Positions 1 to 12,479 of a stretch of DNA of 64,000 nucleotides are shown one piece after another (position 1 is the first letter of the stretch; each line of letters opens with the position of its first letter). The translations under genes and the position numbers were made by a program. This DNA is from Daucus carota subsp. sativus (taxonomy: Eukaryota > Streptophyta > Magnoliopsida > Apiales > Apiaceae), in assembly GCF_001625215.2 (NCBI RefSeq), contig NC_030387.2, positions 7,406,501 through 7,470,500 on the forward strand, in the 5' to 3' direction. The notes beneath the pieces were generated by a model. That model was not told where the DNA came from and searched no databases. It worked only from the letters and a program-made list of their open reading frames with translations.

Positions 1-3000
1 CGATCTTGGATACTCTTCCTGACCATCAGGTTGAAACTTAGTCACTTGCAATCCTCGCCTAGCCTTACTCTTATGCTTAGCCTAAATAGGCGAACCATCT
101 TTATCATTATCTGAAAGGGTTAGAAGAAATAGCAAGAATGAGCAAAAGAATGCTCAGCAAGTATAATAATTAAAAAGAAACAGGAGTTGATGCAGAGAAA
201 GTAATTGAACTGGAAGTATTCAAAAAAACATGCTTTTAACTTGAAACCAAAACAATTCAAAAGTATATATGAATTTCTAAAGCATTCAGATATATTGGAC
301 GTTTTTAAAAGTTATCATAGATGATCAGTCCATTGATAACCCAGACATTGTTTACACAAATGTCCTATATTAAAATTTGTTCCGGAACTAAAGACTAGCT
401 AGGTCTTTATACATTGCTGGGCCATCTAAAATGGACCTCTTACGCACCCTTCAAGCTGGGCCGTTACAGGGTAACAGACCTCTTACGCAATCAACTAAGC
501 TGGGCCGTTATGGGATAACGGACCTCTTACGCAACTCCAATATCTGTTATTTTTGCTTCCCAGTTCTAAATAATTGCATTTTTAAGAAAAGGTTTATTCC
601 ATAGGAAGTATACTTACAACGGATAAGCCTTACAACCGAGGAACTAAACCGAGTTATGAAAAACATTTATAGAGATTTAAAACCATGTGTATCAATTTGA
701 TAAGTCACTCTTTCCAACTCAAAATCGTACTTAAGTCATGCATTTGCAGTAAGTAAAAGTTTTAAGGAAAGAGCACTCAGCTTTTAAATATAGCATTTGA
801 ACTGGAATACTTGCAGTAAATACAAGTTGAGAATAGAATTACTTGCATAAGGGTTTGAAGAAAATATCACTTGAACAATAAGTGAAGATAGAGATACTTG
901 CACTTTCAAATATACAAGAGAGGAATGGGAATACTTGCATAATAGGGTGTAAAGAAAATATCACTTGAACAATAAGTAAAGATAAGAATACTTGCCTTAA
1001 CTCCGATGTCTAGCTCAGATTTCTAATAACACTATTTACTGCATAATCATTCCATTTGCTAGCTTCTAACGGAACTCATTCTACGCCACAGCCTTGTCAA
1101 CCTTGCCTTACCAGAATATTCTTGATTCGACTCGTGATGTCAGATCATTACTTCAGAATGCCATTGATAAGCATGCCTCGCTCGATTCTATGCATTACGC
1201 AAATATTGGTTCAATCATCGGATCAGACGAAATTAACTAGAATACGTAGTTAACTACCCTTTGTCATATATGACATACAAGTCAGATAACACATAACACA
1301 TAGTTGAACAATTAACTTTTATAACTATTAAAAGTCAATATGATAAGCTAACATATACATGTTTCAATTAACAAGTGCCTTATTCTTAAATATCTAATAT
1401 CCTTCAACAAGTGAAACATATATATTTCTATCGAAAATTCGGCAGCATCTCCTCTATTTATCGGACCAGTGTTACATAAAACGGGGTTCGATACGAAACG
1501 GGGTACGGAAACGGATACACGAAACTTCATTTTTAGTGAACCCGGTACGACGGAACGTACGGGTACGATGGAACGTATGGGACGATGGATTTTTTTTAAA
1601 AAATTATTTATATATAAGGTTACAATTTAAATTATTATAAATTTATCAATACTATTTTGTTTATACTTCAAAAAAATTATTATAAAATAATAATAAGAGT
1701 CTGGGAATTATTGGGCTGCTGCTTTAAGTCCTTTAAACATTAAAGATGAGTTAGCTTGAATATATTGTTAATGGGCCTGCAGGGCCCAAATATTAAAATA
1801 CGCTTTAATAACCCTACTATTTGATCAGGCCGCCGTTCTTTACATATACAGAAAATATACACACAGTTACCACCGCCTTTCTTCTTCTTCTTCGTTTCTC
1901 ATTCTTCTCACCACTGACAAAGACACACAGTACGATCACAGACACAATCGACTCTTTCTTATCAAGAATCATGCGTGTTCAATGGGACGTCACTACCAGC
2001 GTTTCGGTCGCGAATTCTGGCGTTTCCGGTCGCGTTTGTCCGGATTCGGGGACGAACGAACTGGGTCGCCGATCGTGGTCACGTTCCGCGTTCCGCGATC
2101 TATGTATCGGACATCCACCGGTTTTCTTATCCTATTCAATATAAACCAACTCAATCCAACTCAATAAACCAACAAGCACTGAACCAATATCAATTAAAAC
2201 ACACACACCTCAACAACCACATCCATCTTTAACTATAAGGAATAAAGATTTCAGGTATTTATAGGCATATAATCCCAAAATCTAAAGTCCTTAATCCTTG
2301 TCTAATCATACCCATTCATTTTCAATCATTCTCATACTATAAGAAATATAATTTTAATATATAAATACATATACCGAGAAGTCAAGGCATATATACATAT
2401 TTAATATATCAAAACTTATCTTTCCTAATCCTCGTATGATCTCATGATTATTTATAACCAATGAAATAACATCAACCATTTCTCATTGGCTGAATTAAAT
2501 AATTAGCAAACTCTGAAATCATAGATGAATCAATAAGTCAATAATTCAACTTTTAACAAAATATTTCTCAGAGATCTTTATAAATCTACACATAGAGGTC
2601 ATTACTATTTCAACCAAAACTCATAGATTTAAACTTGCAAAAACAATTCTCTTTGTGACATCAAAACAGAATTTTCACAAGTTTGCGCTACCAACATTCA
2701 AACATTTTTAATAAATCAAAAATACAAGTTTTTCACTTGAAATTTTTATCAGACCTCCCTAAACTCCCTGAGTAGCTATAAAATTAGTTTTGGCTTGAAA
2801 ATCAAAGTTTAAGTAATTAAACTATATTAGAAAGTCGAAAAGCAAAGCAGTTTGTACTCTGCGCATACCATACTAAAACTATCATATCTCCTAGCTCCTA
2901 ATCGAATCGATTCGATTCTTTCGCGCCCATAAAGTAGACTCTGAGAATATCATGAATCTCTGAAATTCTCATTTAAAAATGATCTTAAGCGGTTCGAAAC

Positions 3001-4490
3001 AGAGCTCCAAACAGAGGCAAAGTTGCTGCGAAAACTCAACTGCAAGTGACTCCAAAATTTATATACAATTTGTACCAACCATAACCCTTACAAATTTATT
3101 CAGTTCAATACAACAAACACATTACATAAAATTCTCTTCCCAACAAATGCCCCAAATCTATCTCCAATTAAACTCCCTAATTCATATGTACATATACAAC
3201 AATTAACTCCCAATCGAGTAAACATTATCCCAATTAGTCTATAATCACGTAGTTAATTAAATTAAACTCTAACAATCAGAGCAATTCTCAACTAATGCAA
3301 AGCAAGTATACGCACACATATATACATTTATACAACTAAGTGGTCTCAAAATTGGCTAACTTAATCAATTCAAATCGTAGTGACTGATTGAGTGGTAAAC
3401 TGATTGAGTAATAGAGATTTATTATACCGCCAAATCGAAGTAGAGGCACACAAGGGAAGAAGAAACTCTGAATGTAATTGCAGTGGTGGAATCTGGTGAA
3501 CTAGGTAGTCCACACACAATCCCAAAGGCAGTGGGTCCTAGATAAACATTGAGCAGAGAGGCGGCTTCGAACTAGAGAAAGAAACGAGGGAAAGCCACTG
3601 TGAAAGCTTGGCAACGAGGAATTAAGGCGGGGGCGGCGATTCCGGAAGACACGGCAGCACTGGATTTGGAACCGGCGGTGAAAGACATAGCTTTGAGAAG
3701 AGAAACAGAGCTTGGTACTGATTTACGGGGAGAAGTAATTGAGATGGTGAGGGATTCTGAATTTTGGAGAGGGGATGTAATAAGAAGAAGTACTACAGGT
3801 ATATACACGCGGCTTTAAACAGAAAAACGAGGTGTGGTTACGTGGCTGAGGCTTTTAAAATTGCATTGCAAGCTGCAACGTGTTGAAATTCCAAGCTGCC
3901 ATCAACTATTTAAGCTGACTAGTCTTTTACCTTAAACCCGCTTTTAACTAATTTGCGGAGATAATTTGCAATAAAATTTCTCCCGACAACTACCGAAATA
4001 TTTTTATAAATCTTGGAATATTATAAAACTAATCAAATAAAGGTTTCAGGATGTATAGAGCATTTTTAAAATTTATACAAAATTTAGAAGTTAGGTGTGT
4101 TCCTTATAGGAATAAAAATTTTAGTATTTTAAAAACTCCTAAAAAAACTATCGAGCAATTAAAATAATTTTTCAAATTATCTTTGTATTTTTACTAAAAT
4201 AAATATCCATTTAAGAGGATAATAAATTTTAATAAACATTATAATAATATCAAAAGCAAGAATAAATGCACGCACAAACATAATCGTATACAAATAGATC
4301 AATTAAATCTCGTAACAGATAATTGCACGATCAACAGATATTTTCCCATAACCCCGATGACCAGGAAAATATTTAAACAAATATATTTATTTTTTTTCAA
4401 ATTTATCAAACTGGAATAAAATATTAAATTTTATTCCTCCTTTTTATAAAAACCATTAATAAAATATTTTGAAAAATCCGGGTTGTCACA
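1..4490 (-). repeat. Retroelement-like non-coding region, possibly long LTR
   Basis: No convincing gene is visible. Read on the minus strand, the right edge begins TGTGACAACCCGGATTTTTC, the kind of start seen in many plant LTRs. The left part holds short direct repeats: three copies around 431-540 built on a GGACCTCTTACGCA core, and two copies of a block containing AAATATCACTTGAACAATAAG (about 866-885 and 956-976). A segment at 1480-1575 rich in ACGGGGTACGGAAACGG-type words resembles the ends of some hAT MITEs. I could not find the matching LTR, a primer-binding site or target duplications, so one long LTR cut by the window edge is an inference. The alternative is a mosaic of several old insertions. 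Confidence 0.35.
3545..3830. other. GC-richer island with short overlapping ORFs
   Basis: This short stretch is clearly richer in G and C than its surroundings. It is open on both strands: about 72 codons on plus and 78 on minus. The minus frame from the methionine near 3691 is Ser/Ala-rich and superficially like a transit peptide, but no downstream exon with matching phase could be found. It may be a captured exon fragment or just part of the surrounding retroelement. I do not recognise a product. Confidence 0.2.
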
Positions 4491-5863
4491 TTGCCTGCAA
4501 GATTATTACGATATCAAGACAAGCCAACTCGGCAACCGGCATGCAGTGTGGACATATGCACTTGTCGTCTTAGGTTAGCAAGTTGTTTGTAATGTACTAT
4601 AAGATGTATGTATATTTATATATGATTCCATTAGTTGCATGTACTTAATTTACATTAAAGACTACTAAGGCCAAATCTGAAAAACTTACATAAATGAAAC
4701 ATATATCATTATACCACAACAATGACAAATCCAATTTCAAGTTAGTGTTATGACATTAAAAGATAATTAAATCCAAATGCAAATTACAGTAAACTATCAT
4801 AGCAAAACACAAGTGAAGTAAATAGTCTGCACTTTCTCTCTCTCGCTGGAGTTTTATCTTTACTAGAATTCAAGTTGAAATGACCATAATCATCATCTTT
4901 AGGGATAACAATATTTGAGGGGATGCATGCAAGTCTCGTGCATTTTTTATCTTCTCAAGTAAGAATTTGTCACGCCTACCGCAAGTAGCCAATTCCCCGG
5001 TAGCTGTCATATGAAAGTTGCAACCTCGAGAATGGATGAAGCACATTAGATGCTTTTGTAGTACAATGTCTGCGATTATTGTTATCTTAATTATTTTCTT
5101 GTGTTTTAAATTTGAGATGACTTATTTATGTTGTAAGTCAATCCCCGCATTCATCATCTTAAAACTACGTGACTTTAGGAATGCAAAGATATTGGTGAGT
5201 TTGCATTCAACAGATGTTGGTGAAACATGTTTGTGAAATCCATGTCCCTATTGTGTGAATTCATGTTAAGAAAGAACTAAGAAATTATATTGAATTTAAA
5301 AGGGTTAAGCAATCCGGAAACAAAGCGGCTAATTATTTAGTTCGTTTATTTGTTTTTCGATCAACCTGGTTGCATGATCAGTTGGGGGTTTGTCCCGATT
5401 GAGTCTCTTTCAGAGCATTAATGAAATCCGCTCTAAATTCTGGCAAAAAAAGATTATTTTATTTTAAAATTTAATAATCCTCGGATTATAATTCAGAATA
5501 ACTGATCACACCATTAATAACTATATGGATTAAATTATCTTATCTTATGTCTGTTTTCAAAGACCAATTTTTAGGATTGAAAAATAACCCTCTAAATTAT
5601 TATTCCATATTTGTCGTATAACGTAGTAATTGGGATTGGGCTTTATCCTTTAAATTTTCCAATGTTATGTTTGTTTTACATAAATTATAACGAGGGAATT
5701 GTAATTGTAATCCTTTAACACAACATTTTATTGAAATGAATTAAATAATTTTTTTTAGGATAATAATTTTATTCCCTATCTCAACATAACAAATATGGAA
5801 TAGGATAATTTAAAGAATTCTAGTTCTGAAAATTAAGGAGAATCAAGTTTGTATAAACAAATA
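4491..5863. other. Gene-less AT-rich stretch
   Basis: No ORF resembling a known protein, no RNA gene and no clear repeat structure was seen here. The short ORF at 5018-5236 looks like chance. Confidence 0.5.
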
Positions 5864-6121
5864 CTCCCTCCATTTCAAATTAGATATCTACTTTAAAAAA
5901 TCACATAGTTTAAGAAAAGTGGATTTTGAGGGAAAAAGGTGTAATAAGTCATTAATTGAATCTAATGTGTGGTATATGGTTGATCATGGAAATATAAATT
6001 TGAAATATGTGGAGTAAAGTTGATTTTAGAAATATAACTTTACATTGAAAGTTGAAGTGTACAGATATTTTGAAACAATTTTTTTTTCTAAAAATGGACA
6101 TGTATTTTGAAACGGAGGAAG
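5864..6121 (+). mobile_element. Stowaway-like MITE (copy 1)
   Basis: The element begins CTCCCTCCATTTCAAAT after a TA and ends in the complementary TTTGAAACGGAGGAAG; the right-hand TA has decayed to CA. CTCCCTCC termini at TA sites are the hallmark of Stowaway (Tc1/mariner) MITEs. Its interior is related in inverted orientation to the neighbouring copy at 6198-6441. Confidence 0.85.
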
Positions 6122-6197
6122 CATGAGATTTAAAAAATTATAGTAATTGTATGGCATGCTTAATCCTGTGAAACAAACATGATTCGGGAACCATATA

Positions 6198-6441
6198 CTC
6201 CCTCGGTTTTAATTTACATGTCCACTTTCAAGAAAAAATTTTGTTTCAAATTATTTGTCCACTTCAACTTTCAATGCAAAATCATATTTCTAAAGTCACT
6301 CCACATATCTCTTATTTATATTTCCTAGATCAATCTCACTCCACATATTTTGATCATTTAATGCAATTAATTTGTGAACATCCATTTTTCTTAAACTGCG
6401 TGATTTTTTTAAAGTGAACATCTAATTTGAAACAGAGGGAG
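6198..6441 (-). mobile_element. Stowaway-like MITE (copy 2)
   Basis: The ends CTCCCTCGGTTTTAATTT and AATTTGAAACAGAGGGAG are complementary and both flanks are TA. The interior resembles copy 1 in reverse: ACTTCAACTTTCAATG here against CATTGAAAGTTGAAGT there. The pair therefore forms a large imperfect inverted repeat about 340-900 bp upstream of the DUF936 start codon. Confidence 0.87.
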
Positions 6442-6584
6442 TACTTCCGAAAATTTAGTCAATCATGTGAGAGCTGCCTGCCGTTGCATCTCAAATTTAA
6501 ATACTCACATAGATCTCATCCCAACCGTCCATTTCAAATTCCCCCAGATCACAACAAATTTCATCATTTCTAACTTGTAACGGC

Positions 6585-6776
6585 TCCCCCTCTCATCTCT
6601 CTCTTTTCAAATCTCTCTCAAATTACCTTGAAGTAATCTGCATCTCTCTCCCTCTCTCATTTGCCATCTCTCTCCCCCCATTCCTCTGCTAAAATCCTCG
6701 AAAATCCTCATCTCATTCTCCCTCTCTCTACTAAAATCCTTGAAAGTCATCTGCATCTCTATCCCTCTCTCTCGCA
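6585..6776 (+). promoter_or_regulatory. Pyrimidine-rich leader of DUF936 gene
   Basis: About 190 bp directly upstream of the start codon are strongly CT-rich, with repeated TCTCTCCCTCTCTC words and a duplicated TCTGCATCTCTNTCCCTCTC block (near 6637 and 6749). This is typical of a plant 5' untranslated region or Y-patch. No canonical TATA box is evident immediately upstream. The transcription start cannot be placed from sequence alone. Confidence 0.5.
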
Positions 6777-9700
6777 ATGGCAACTCTAACACCAGGAATC
6801 CTCCTAAAACTCCTCCAAACAATGAACTCAACTACTCGAGTGACCGGAGACCACCGGTCCCCGATCCTCCAAGTCATCGGTATCGTGCCAGCACTCGCTG
6901 GCTCCACCGATCTCTGGCCTAATCATGGCTTTTTCCTCTCTCTCTCCGACTCAATTAACTCCACTTACGTCTCCTTGTCCGAAAAAGACACCGATTTAAT
7001 TCTCACTAATCGATTGCAAATCGGCCAGTTTGTTTATATCGAAAAGCTTGAGTTCGATTCCCCTGTCCCTCGGGCTAATGGCATCCGGCCTATTGCTGGA
7101 CGCCACCCGTTTGTCGGAAGTCCTGAACAACTTAGGGTGAAATTATCGAGTAGTTCTCGAGAGTTTGTTATTCAGCCTGTCTCGGATACGGATTTAGGTC
7201 ATGATCCGATTAGTACTGCTTCTTTGTCGAAAAGGCCTGAAATTGTTAAGAAGGATGAGAATGTTAGGGAATTGAGAACTCGACAAGTTGTTAAGAAGGA
7301 TATCGAAGATTCTGAGGGGGGTAATGGAAAGGTTGTGAATAAGGTGCCACAGCCTCAGAGGTTTTCGTCGCCTGCTGCTCGGAAGAAGAGTATTGGAGCG
7401 GCGATTGAACTGGTACGAGATCCTTCTCCTGCAGGGAAGTTGAAGCGAGATCCTTCTCCTGCAGGGAAGTTGAAGCGAGATCCTTCTCCTGCAGGGAAAA
7501 TGAAGAGGTCGTCTTCGCCTGTTCCTTCTAAATGTGTGGTTCCCAGTTTAGTGGCTGCGAAGGACGATAATAGGAAGACTGCTAAGGAGCCTGCGATAAT
7601 TGTGCCTTCGAGGTATAGACAGCCTTCGCCTAATGGGAGGAAACAGGCGTCTCCCAGTACGAGGAGAATGTCTTTGTCTCCAGGGAGGAGGTTGTCGAAT
7701 GGACTTAAGGGTGATTCAAGTGGGAAGAAGAAATTGGCTAATATTGCTGCTGGGATTTCAAAGGTGTCGGAAGCGCTGGTCGGGTCTTCGAAGGGGAATA
7801 GGAAGAATTGGGATGAGTCTCCTGGAGCAGGGACGGGTTCGGGGGAGCAGAAAGAAAAGGGGGGTTTTAGAAGTAAGCCGGATTTTCAAGCTATATTGAG
7901 AACTCAGGTAGTGTATTGTACTTAATGTTTTGTTAATGCCTTTTGAGATATGTATTAAGTTGTCATCTTTTGCATTTGATAATCTTTCAGGAAGCTATTT
8001 CGAGGCGCTTAAGTGATGTAAGTATTACACAACACAATCAAGATGAGTCCTCTGGGTTCGAAAATTCAAACCCTAACCTGGGAGAGGGTTCGTTTGTGAC
8101 CGAGAAATCAAGCAATGTAGCTCCTGTAATTGCGGTTCATGAAAAGAAATGGACTGATGGCAGTGTTCCGCTGGATTCAATCTCGTCAGAGCTTGCAAAG
8201 CTTGGGAAGGTATTGTGGATTAGTGAACATTTAAGTAATGAGAGGTTGAATAAACAAAACATATACTTGTATTTGAATTGTGTGGTTGTTTAGTAATTGT
8301 GCAATTCTTTGAGATATACACAATGTAATTGCTCTTCCTGTGTCTAGTAAGAAGATGATAAACATAATTGTATAATAATGCATATATAGCCAGTTGCATA
8401 ATAAATGTTAGTACAACAATTATTCATATTGTTATGTGAGTATACAGTTCAAACCAATATCCAAACTTGTGTAAACTAGAATGATACTTCCTTTGTGTGC
8501 TTAATTCTGGATTTTTAATGCTTCTTGTTTTAAACTGATTAATCAGAATATTGAGAATGATTTGAGTATTTATAAACTAGACCTATTGCTTCAAGCCTGG
8601 AATTGGAATTGAAATACTTACCACTTGCAGGAAGCTATGCAAAGGAAGATTGTTGCTTCAACAGCTGCAGCTGAAGCTTTGCAGGAAGCTGTTGCTACAG
8701 AGTCTATTCTGAGGAGTTTAAGGTAACAATCTGCCCATTCTTTAGTTGATTGTAATGTGGGAATCTGTGGTTACAATCTATGATCCCGATATTGAATGGT
8801 AATTGAAACAACCCGGGTCAAATCCCGAGCCTTTTTCGAAAATCGGGTCAAGTCCCGAAATCCGAATCCGAAAATAAGTCTAAATATACTGGCCCAACTG
8901 CAACAACTTGGGTAATCCACAAGCCCACCACAGGCCCCCAAAAGATCATGATTTGTTGGTGCAATTAGTAGTAGTACTTATGCTTATAAACTGAACTTAA
9001 GTCTCCACACTTCTCGATGTGGGACTGGGGTGTTACAAACTCCCCCACTTAAATTCCTGACGTCCTCGTCAGGCCGAAACGGATAGCCCATAGGCCCAGA
9101 TCGAACCTCTCTAGCCATTGTGGGATAATACCGGCTGGCTTCGTGTCCCCGCCTCCGGATCTCTGTCCATTGCGGGATAATACCACCAGCCTTCGTGTCC
9201 CCACCTCCGGCAACTTGACGAATCAAGCTTTCGAGAGCCTGCTCTGAATACCATATGAAACAACCCGGGTCAAATCCCGAGCCTTTTTCGAAAATCGGGT
9301 CAAGTCCCGAAATCCGAATCCGAAAATAAGTCTAAATATACTGGCCCAACTGCAACAACTTGGGTAATCCACAAGCCCACCACAGGCCCCCAAAAGATCA
9401 TGATTTGTTGGTGCAATTAGTAGTAGTACTTATGCTTATAAACTGAACTTAAGTCTCCACACTTCTCGATGTGGGACTGGGGTGTTACAGTAATTCTTGT
9501 TAGTGCGATAATAATGATGATTTATTGTTGTAATTATGAATAATGAAGATAGTAATTATTGCTAGCGATCTCACGCAAATTCAACAGCATTTCTTGCTAG
9601 TGAAACAAAAAAATGATGTTGATTGATTACTAGTAGTTGTAACCATTAAAAGTAATACTTTTGCAAGCATTCTCAAGTAATTGTATTCTATAGTAATTGT

Positions 9701-10568
9701 TTTTAGTGTTCTGATGATGACGTGTTTTCTATTAATATTTTGCATATACATAGATTAGAGTTAGTAGCTTCTGTGATGTAAATTGATTGTTGATATGCAA
9801 TTTAATGGACGACTCAAGCTGATCTGGTAAATTGATGATTGAAATGTAATATTTGTTTTAACTTTAATGTGAAGCTTCTGATGTTTACTGTTTTGAAAGA
9901 TGATATATGTTTCTCCTCTATTTTGCAGCATGTTTTCACATCTTTGTTCAACATCTAAAGCTGGAAATCCTTTACCCACAATCGATGGATTCATGTCTAT
10001 ATACAGTGATGTTGCGAAATCAGCAGCAGTTGCTGAATCTGTGTTCACAAGCCACAAGTCGAGCTCACCTACTAACAACATCTCAACAAACCAATCAAAA
10101 TTCTCTCTATGGGTAGAAGCTGCACTAGCTACTGATCTTGAGGTTGTTTCCCTCCTAACTAACCAGAATATCGAGGCTCCAACAACATTGCAGAAAAGTT
10201 CCTCAAAGAACCAATCTCCATCAACTGCTGATGCATGGATAAGGGGATATGGGATGAAAGAAACCGCAGAACTTGGAACAAAATTACAGAAAGATATGCA
10301 AATGTGGTTCATTCGTTTTGTTGAGGAGTCCATAGATGCTGGTTTTCAGGTTTTTGGAAAGTCTGGTAACACTGCTGGAGGTCTCAATGGCAGCCCCATA
10401 GCAGCAATCTTATCACAGCTGAAGCGAGTCAACGAATGGTTAGATCGTGTGGTGTTGAAAAGGGATGACTTGCTGACACAGAAGATTGAGCGACTCAAGC
10501 GGAAGATCTATGGCTTTGTGATCCAACATGTTGGAACAACCGCTGACATGCAAATTGCCTCATCTTAA
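6777..10568 (+). CDS. DUF936 family protein
   Basis: Four exons join in phase: 6777-7907, 7991-8209, 8631-8722 and 9929-10568, giving about 693 residues. The N-terminus ([18 protein letters not shown], then [15 protein letters not shown] and [13 protein letters not shown], to about residue 120) is the plant-specific DUF936 domain. A basic Ser/Pro-rich linker follows, with three perfect 10-residue repeats at residues 214-243. The last exons encode the conserved Ala-rich helical C-terminal region (SMFSHLC through GFVIQHVG). The biochemical function of the family is not established. The start is the first ATG after a CT-rich leader and opens directly into the domain. All introns are GT-AG; intron 3 carries an antisense TRIM (8804-9489). 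The reading frame is intact. Confidence 0.93.
7416..7505 (+). repeat. In-frame 30-bp coding minisatellite, three units
   Basis: Three consecutive 30-bp units encode [20 protein letters not shown] and [10 protein letters not shown]. They differ by only two or three bases in the last unit, which points to recent slippage or unequal exchange. The repeat sits in the disordered basic linker of the DUF936 protein, where changes in copy number would be tolerated. Confidence 0.95.
8804..9489 (-). mobile_element. TRIM (miniature LTR retrotransposon), intact
   Basis: Two 234-bp direct repeats (8804-9037 and 9256-9489) look identical base for base. On the minus strand they begin TGTAACACCCC and end GGGTTGTTTCA. 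Inside the 5' LTR lies a primer-binding-site-like TGGTATTCAGAGC, close to the initiator-tRNA-Met complement; inside the other lies a polypurine tract, AAGTGGGGGAGTT. The element is flanked by the 5-bp duplication GTAAT. The internal region of about 218 bp has no protein-coding capacity, so the element is non-autonomous. It sits in intron 3 of the DUF936 gene, antisense to it. I see no 5S-like block, so it is not Cassandra. Confidence 0.95.
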
Positions 10569-11053
10569 TCTCAAATGTTGTTCTTGATCATTTTACATTG
10601 AATGAAATGAACCTGGACAATCTTTGTCCTACACAATCTGCCATTGTAAAACTTAATCAATGTCGTATGAATTTCAGTTTGTTCTGTTCTCTCGTAATGG
10701 AAAGATTGCTTCAGTTTAGTTGTTTCAACTTTTATGTTCAGGTCTTGTGATTTAAATCCTACAATACTAGTGCCAATGTGAATGTGCCATAGTGACCAAA
10801 TATGCTCATTTTCTTGATCAGAATTCTTCAGAAGAATGAAAAGATTGCATCTTGATTTGTTAGTTCACATTCAACTTTGACCCGTCAACTCAAATGGGAT
10901 TAATAATTGTTTAAATTAAAATCTCATTATCATTCCAATGAACCGGTTACAATCCCACGATCGAAATAATCTTGTGTTTATATATAAACCAAGAAAATTA
11001 GGCTACTACCCTCTCTTCTCATCTAGCTAACTATTTCCATCAAACGTTTTCTA
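10569..11053 (+). other. 3' flank of DUF936 gene
   Basis: The region downstream of the stop codon contains the probable 3' untranslated region, with AATGAAATGAA at about 10599, grading into AT-rich DNA. No other feature was seen. Confidence 0.5.
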
Positions 11054-11306
11054 TATAATATTATTTATGTAAATTATTATTATGAATTTGAAAATATTTT
11101 TAATAAATAGAAAGTAATATCAAGAATTTATTATAATGTCCGGAAAATTTGAATAGCAATAAGTATTAGTACAAAATACATATAATATTATTTATGTAAA
11201 TTATTATTATGAATTTGAAAATAAATTTAATAAATAGAAAGTAATATCAAGAATTTATTATAATGTCCGGAAAATTTGAATAGCAACAAGTATTAGTACA
11301 AAATAC
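11054..11306 (+). repeat. Tandem duplication, two 127-bp units
   Basis: Two adjacent copies (11054-11180 and 11181-11306) differ at only a few positions, for example TATTTTTAAT against TAAATTTAAT. They are AT-rich and non-coding. Each carries a TAATGTCCGGAAAATTTGAA block. The similarity indicates a recent duplication. Confidence 0.9.
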
Positions 11307-11731
11307 TTATAAAAAGATAGAAGGTTAATTGTGTAACCAAAATTTTTAGTGTTGCTTATACAAAATAAATATCTTTTGAACAATTTCTCAGTTATGTCAA
11401 TAATTTTTGGTGAAATAAAAACAATTTTGTCTAATAATTTAAAAAATGTAGTAACCAATCATAGAATATGATCATTTATTACAGAATCTTCATAAATTCA
11501 ACAAATATAACTGTTCAATTACACATTTTATGTGCAAGGCTAACTTTTTATGAAATATGATTCATAAAAATTACAATAAAATAATTTCAGATAGGACTAA
11601 CCATCGGATCATGTTTTTATCAAGTCTATTTTGTTTAATCTGATTATAGATATTAATTTTTTTTCTAAAACCCACATAAACTTATTATATTTTAATAAAT
11701 TATATATTTAACTTTGTTAATTATATATTTC

Positions 11732-12435
11732 TCTGTGTTATGGATGGAGCATGGAAATTAAGTAAGAATAAATTATTTAGTGGAAAGATGGGTGGTTACA
11801 TAAAGAATAAACAAAGAGGTCTGTTATTAATCTTCTCAGGTCCACTTAAGGTTAATGGTCCATTAGAAGCTGAGGTGGAAGGTGTGTTGTTCCTGCTCAA
11901 ATGATCCTCAAATGGATCATTGAGTATAAGATTAATAAGAAAAAAGTGGTGGTTTGTACGGACTCAGTGGAGGTAATTAACAATTTCAATTCCGATTTTC
12001 AATCTAAATTCTCACTAAAATAATTGGACTTTAGCTTCCAGGAGTGCATAAACAGATCAATCTTTGTTCACTATGTGCCCAAGTATCTCAATAAGCAAGC
12101 GGATTTTTTGGCCAAAAATGGAATAAATAGGCTAAAAATGAACGTGCAGTGGTATGATGCAGATCCTATTTAGTCTAAACTTTCGGTAGTTTAGTGCCTA
12201 GTAAGATATGCGATTGATCTCTCTCCAACTATTCATCGGTCTTTGGCAGGAAGCTGATTGATCTTGAAACAGTGGTTGGGGATGGACTATTTGCAAAAGA
12301 TGTTATTTTGGGTAAAGAATTATCATGTTATTTTATAATTTAATGTCAGGAAAATAATAAATATCAAATATCAAATAATTGTTTTCATAAATATAATCAT
12401 CAAATTATGGATTCAGACATATTTGAGTATTCATC
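11732..12435 (+). pseudogene. LINE RNase H domain and 3' end, copy A (degenerate)
   Basis: The plus strand encodes in broken frames an RNase H-like (RVT_3) domain typical of plant non-LTR retrotransposons. Visible signatures are DGAWKLSK near the start, an EAEVEGVLFLL stretch, VVVCTDSVEVI and VPKYLNKQADFLAKNG. Frameshifts and stops make it non-functional. The whole block recurs as copy B at 13159-14625, down to the shared end GAGTATTCATC. It is probably the 3' end of a 5'-truncated LINE or a local duplication. Confidence 0.75.
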
Positions 12436-12479
12436 ACAGAAAAAATTTCGTTTGATAAAATTATTTCCATCCTTGTTCA

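Noticed and set aside
1821..2232. Overlapping ORFs of 61-107 codons in a CT-rich and GC-richer stretch
   Set aside because: Three frames are open at once, none resembles a known protein, and the context is repeat-like. The leader-like CT-rich part could be a captured promoter, but no inverted ends could be paired.
8804..9489. Considered a Cassandra-type TRIM
   Set aside because: No 5S rRNA-like segment with Pol III boxes is visible in the LTR.
9761..10333. 190-codon minus-strand ORF
   Set aside because: It lies antisense over the last DUF936 exon, whose plus-strand frame is conserved and splices in phase.
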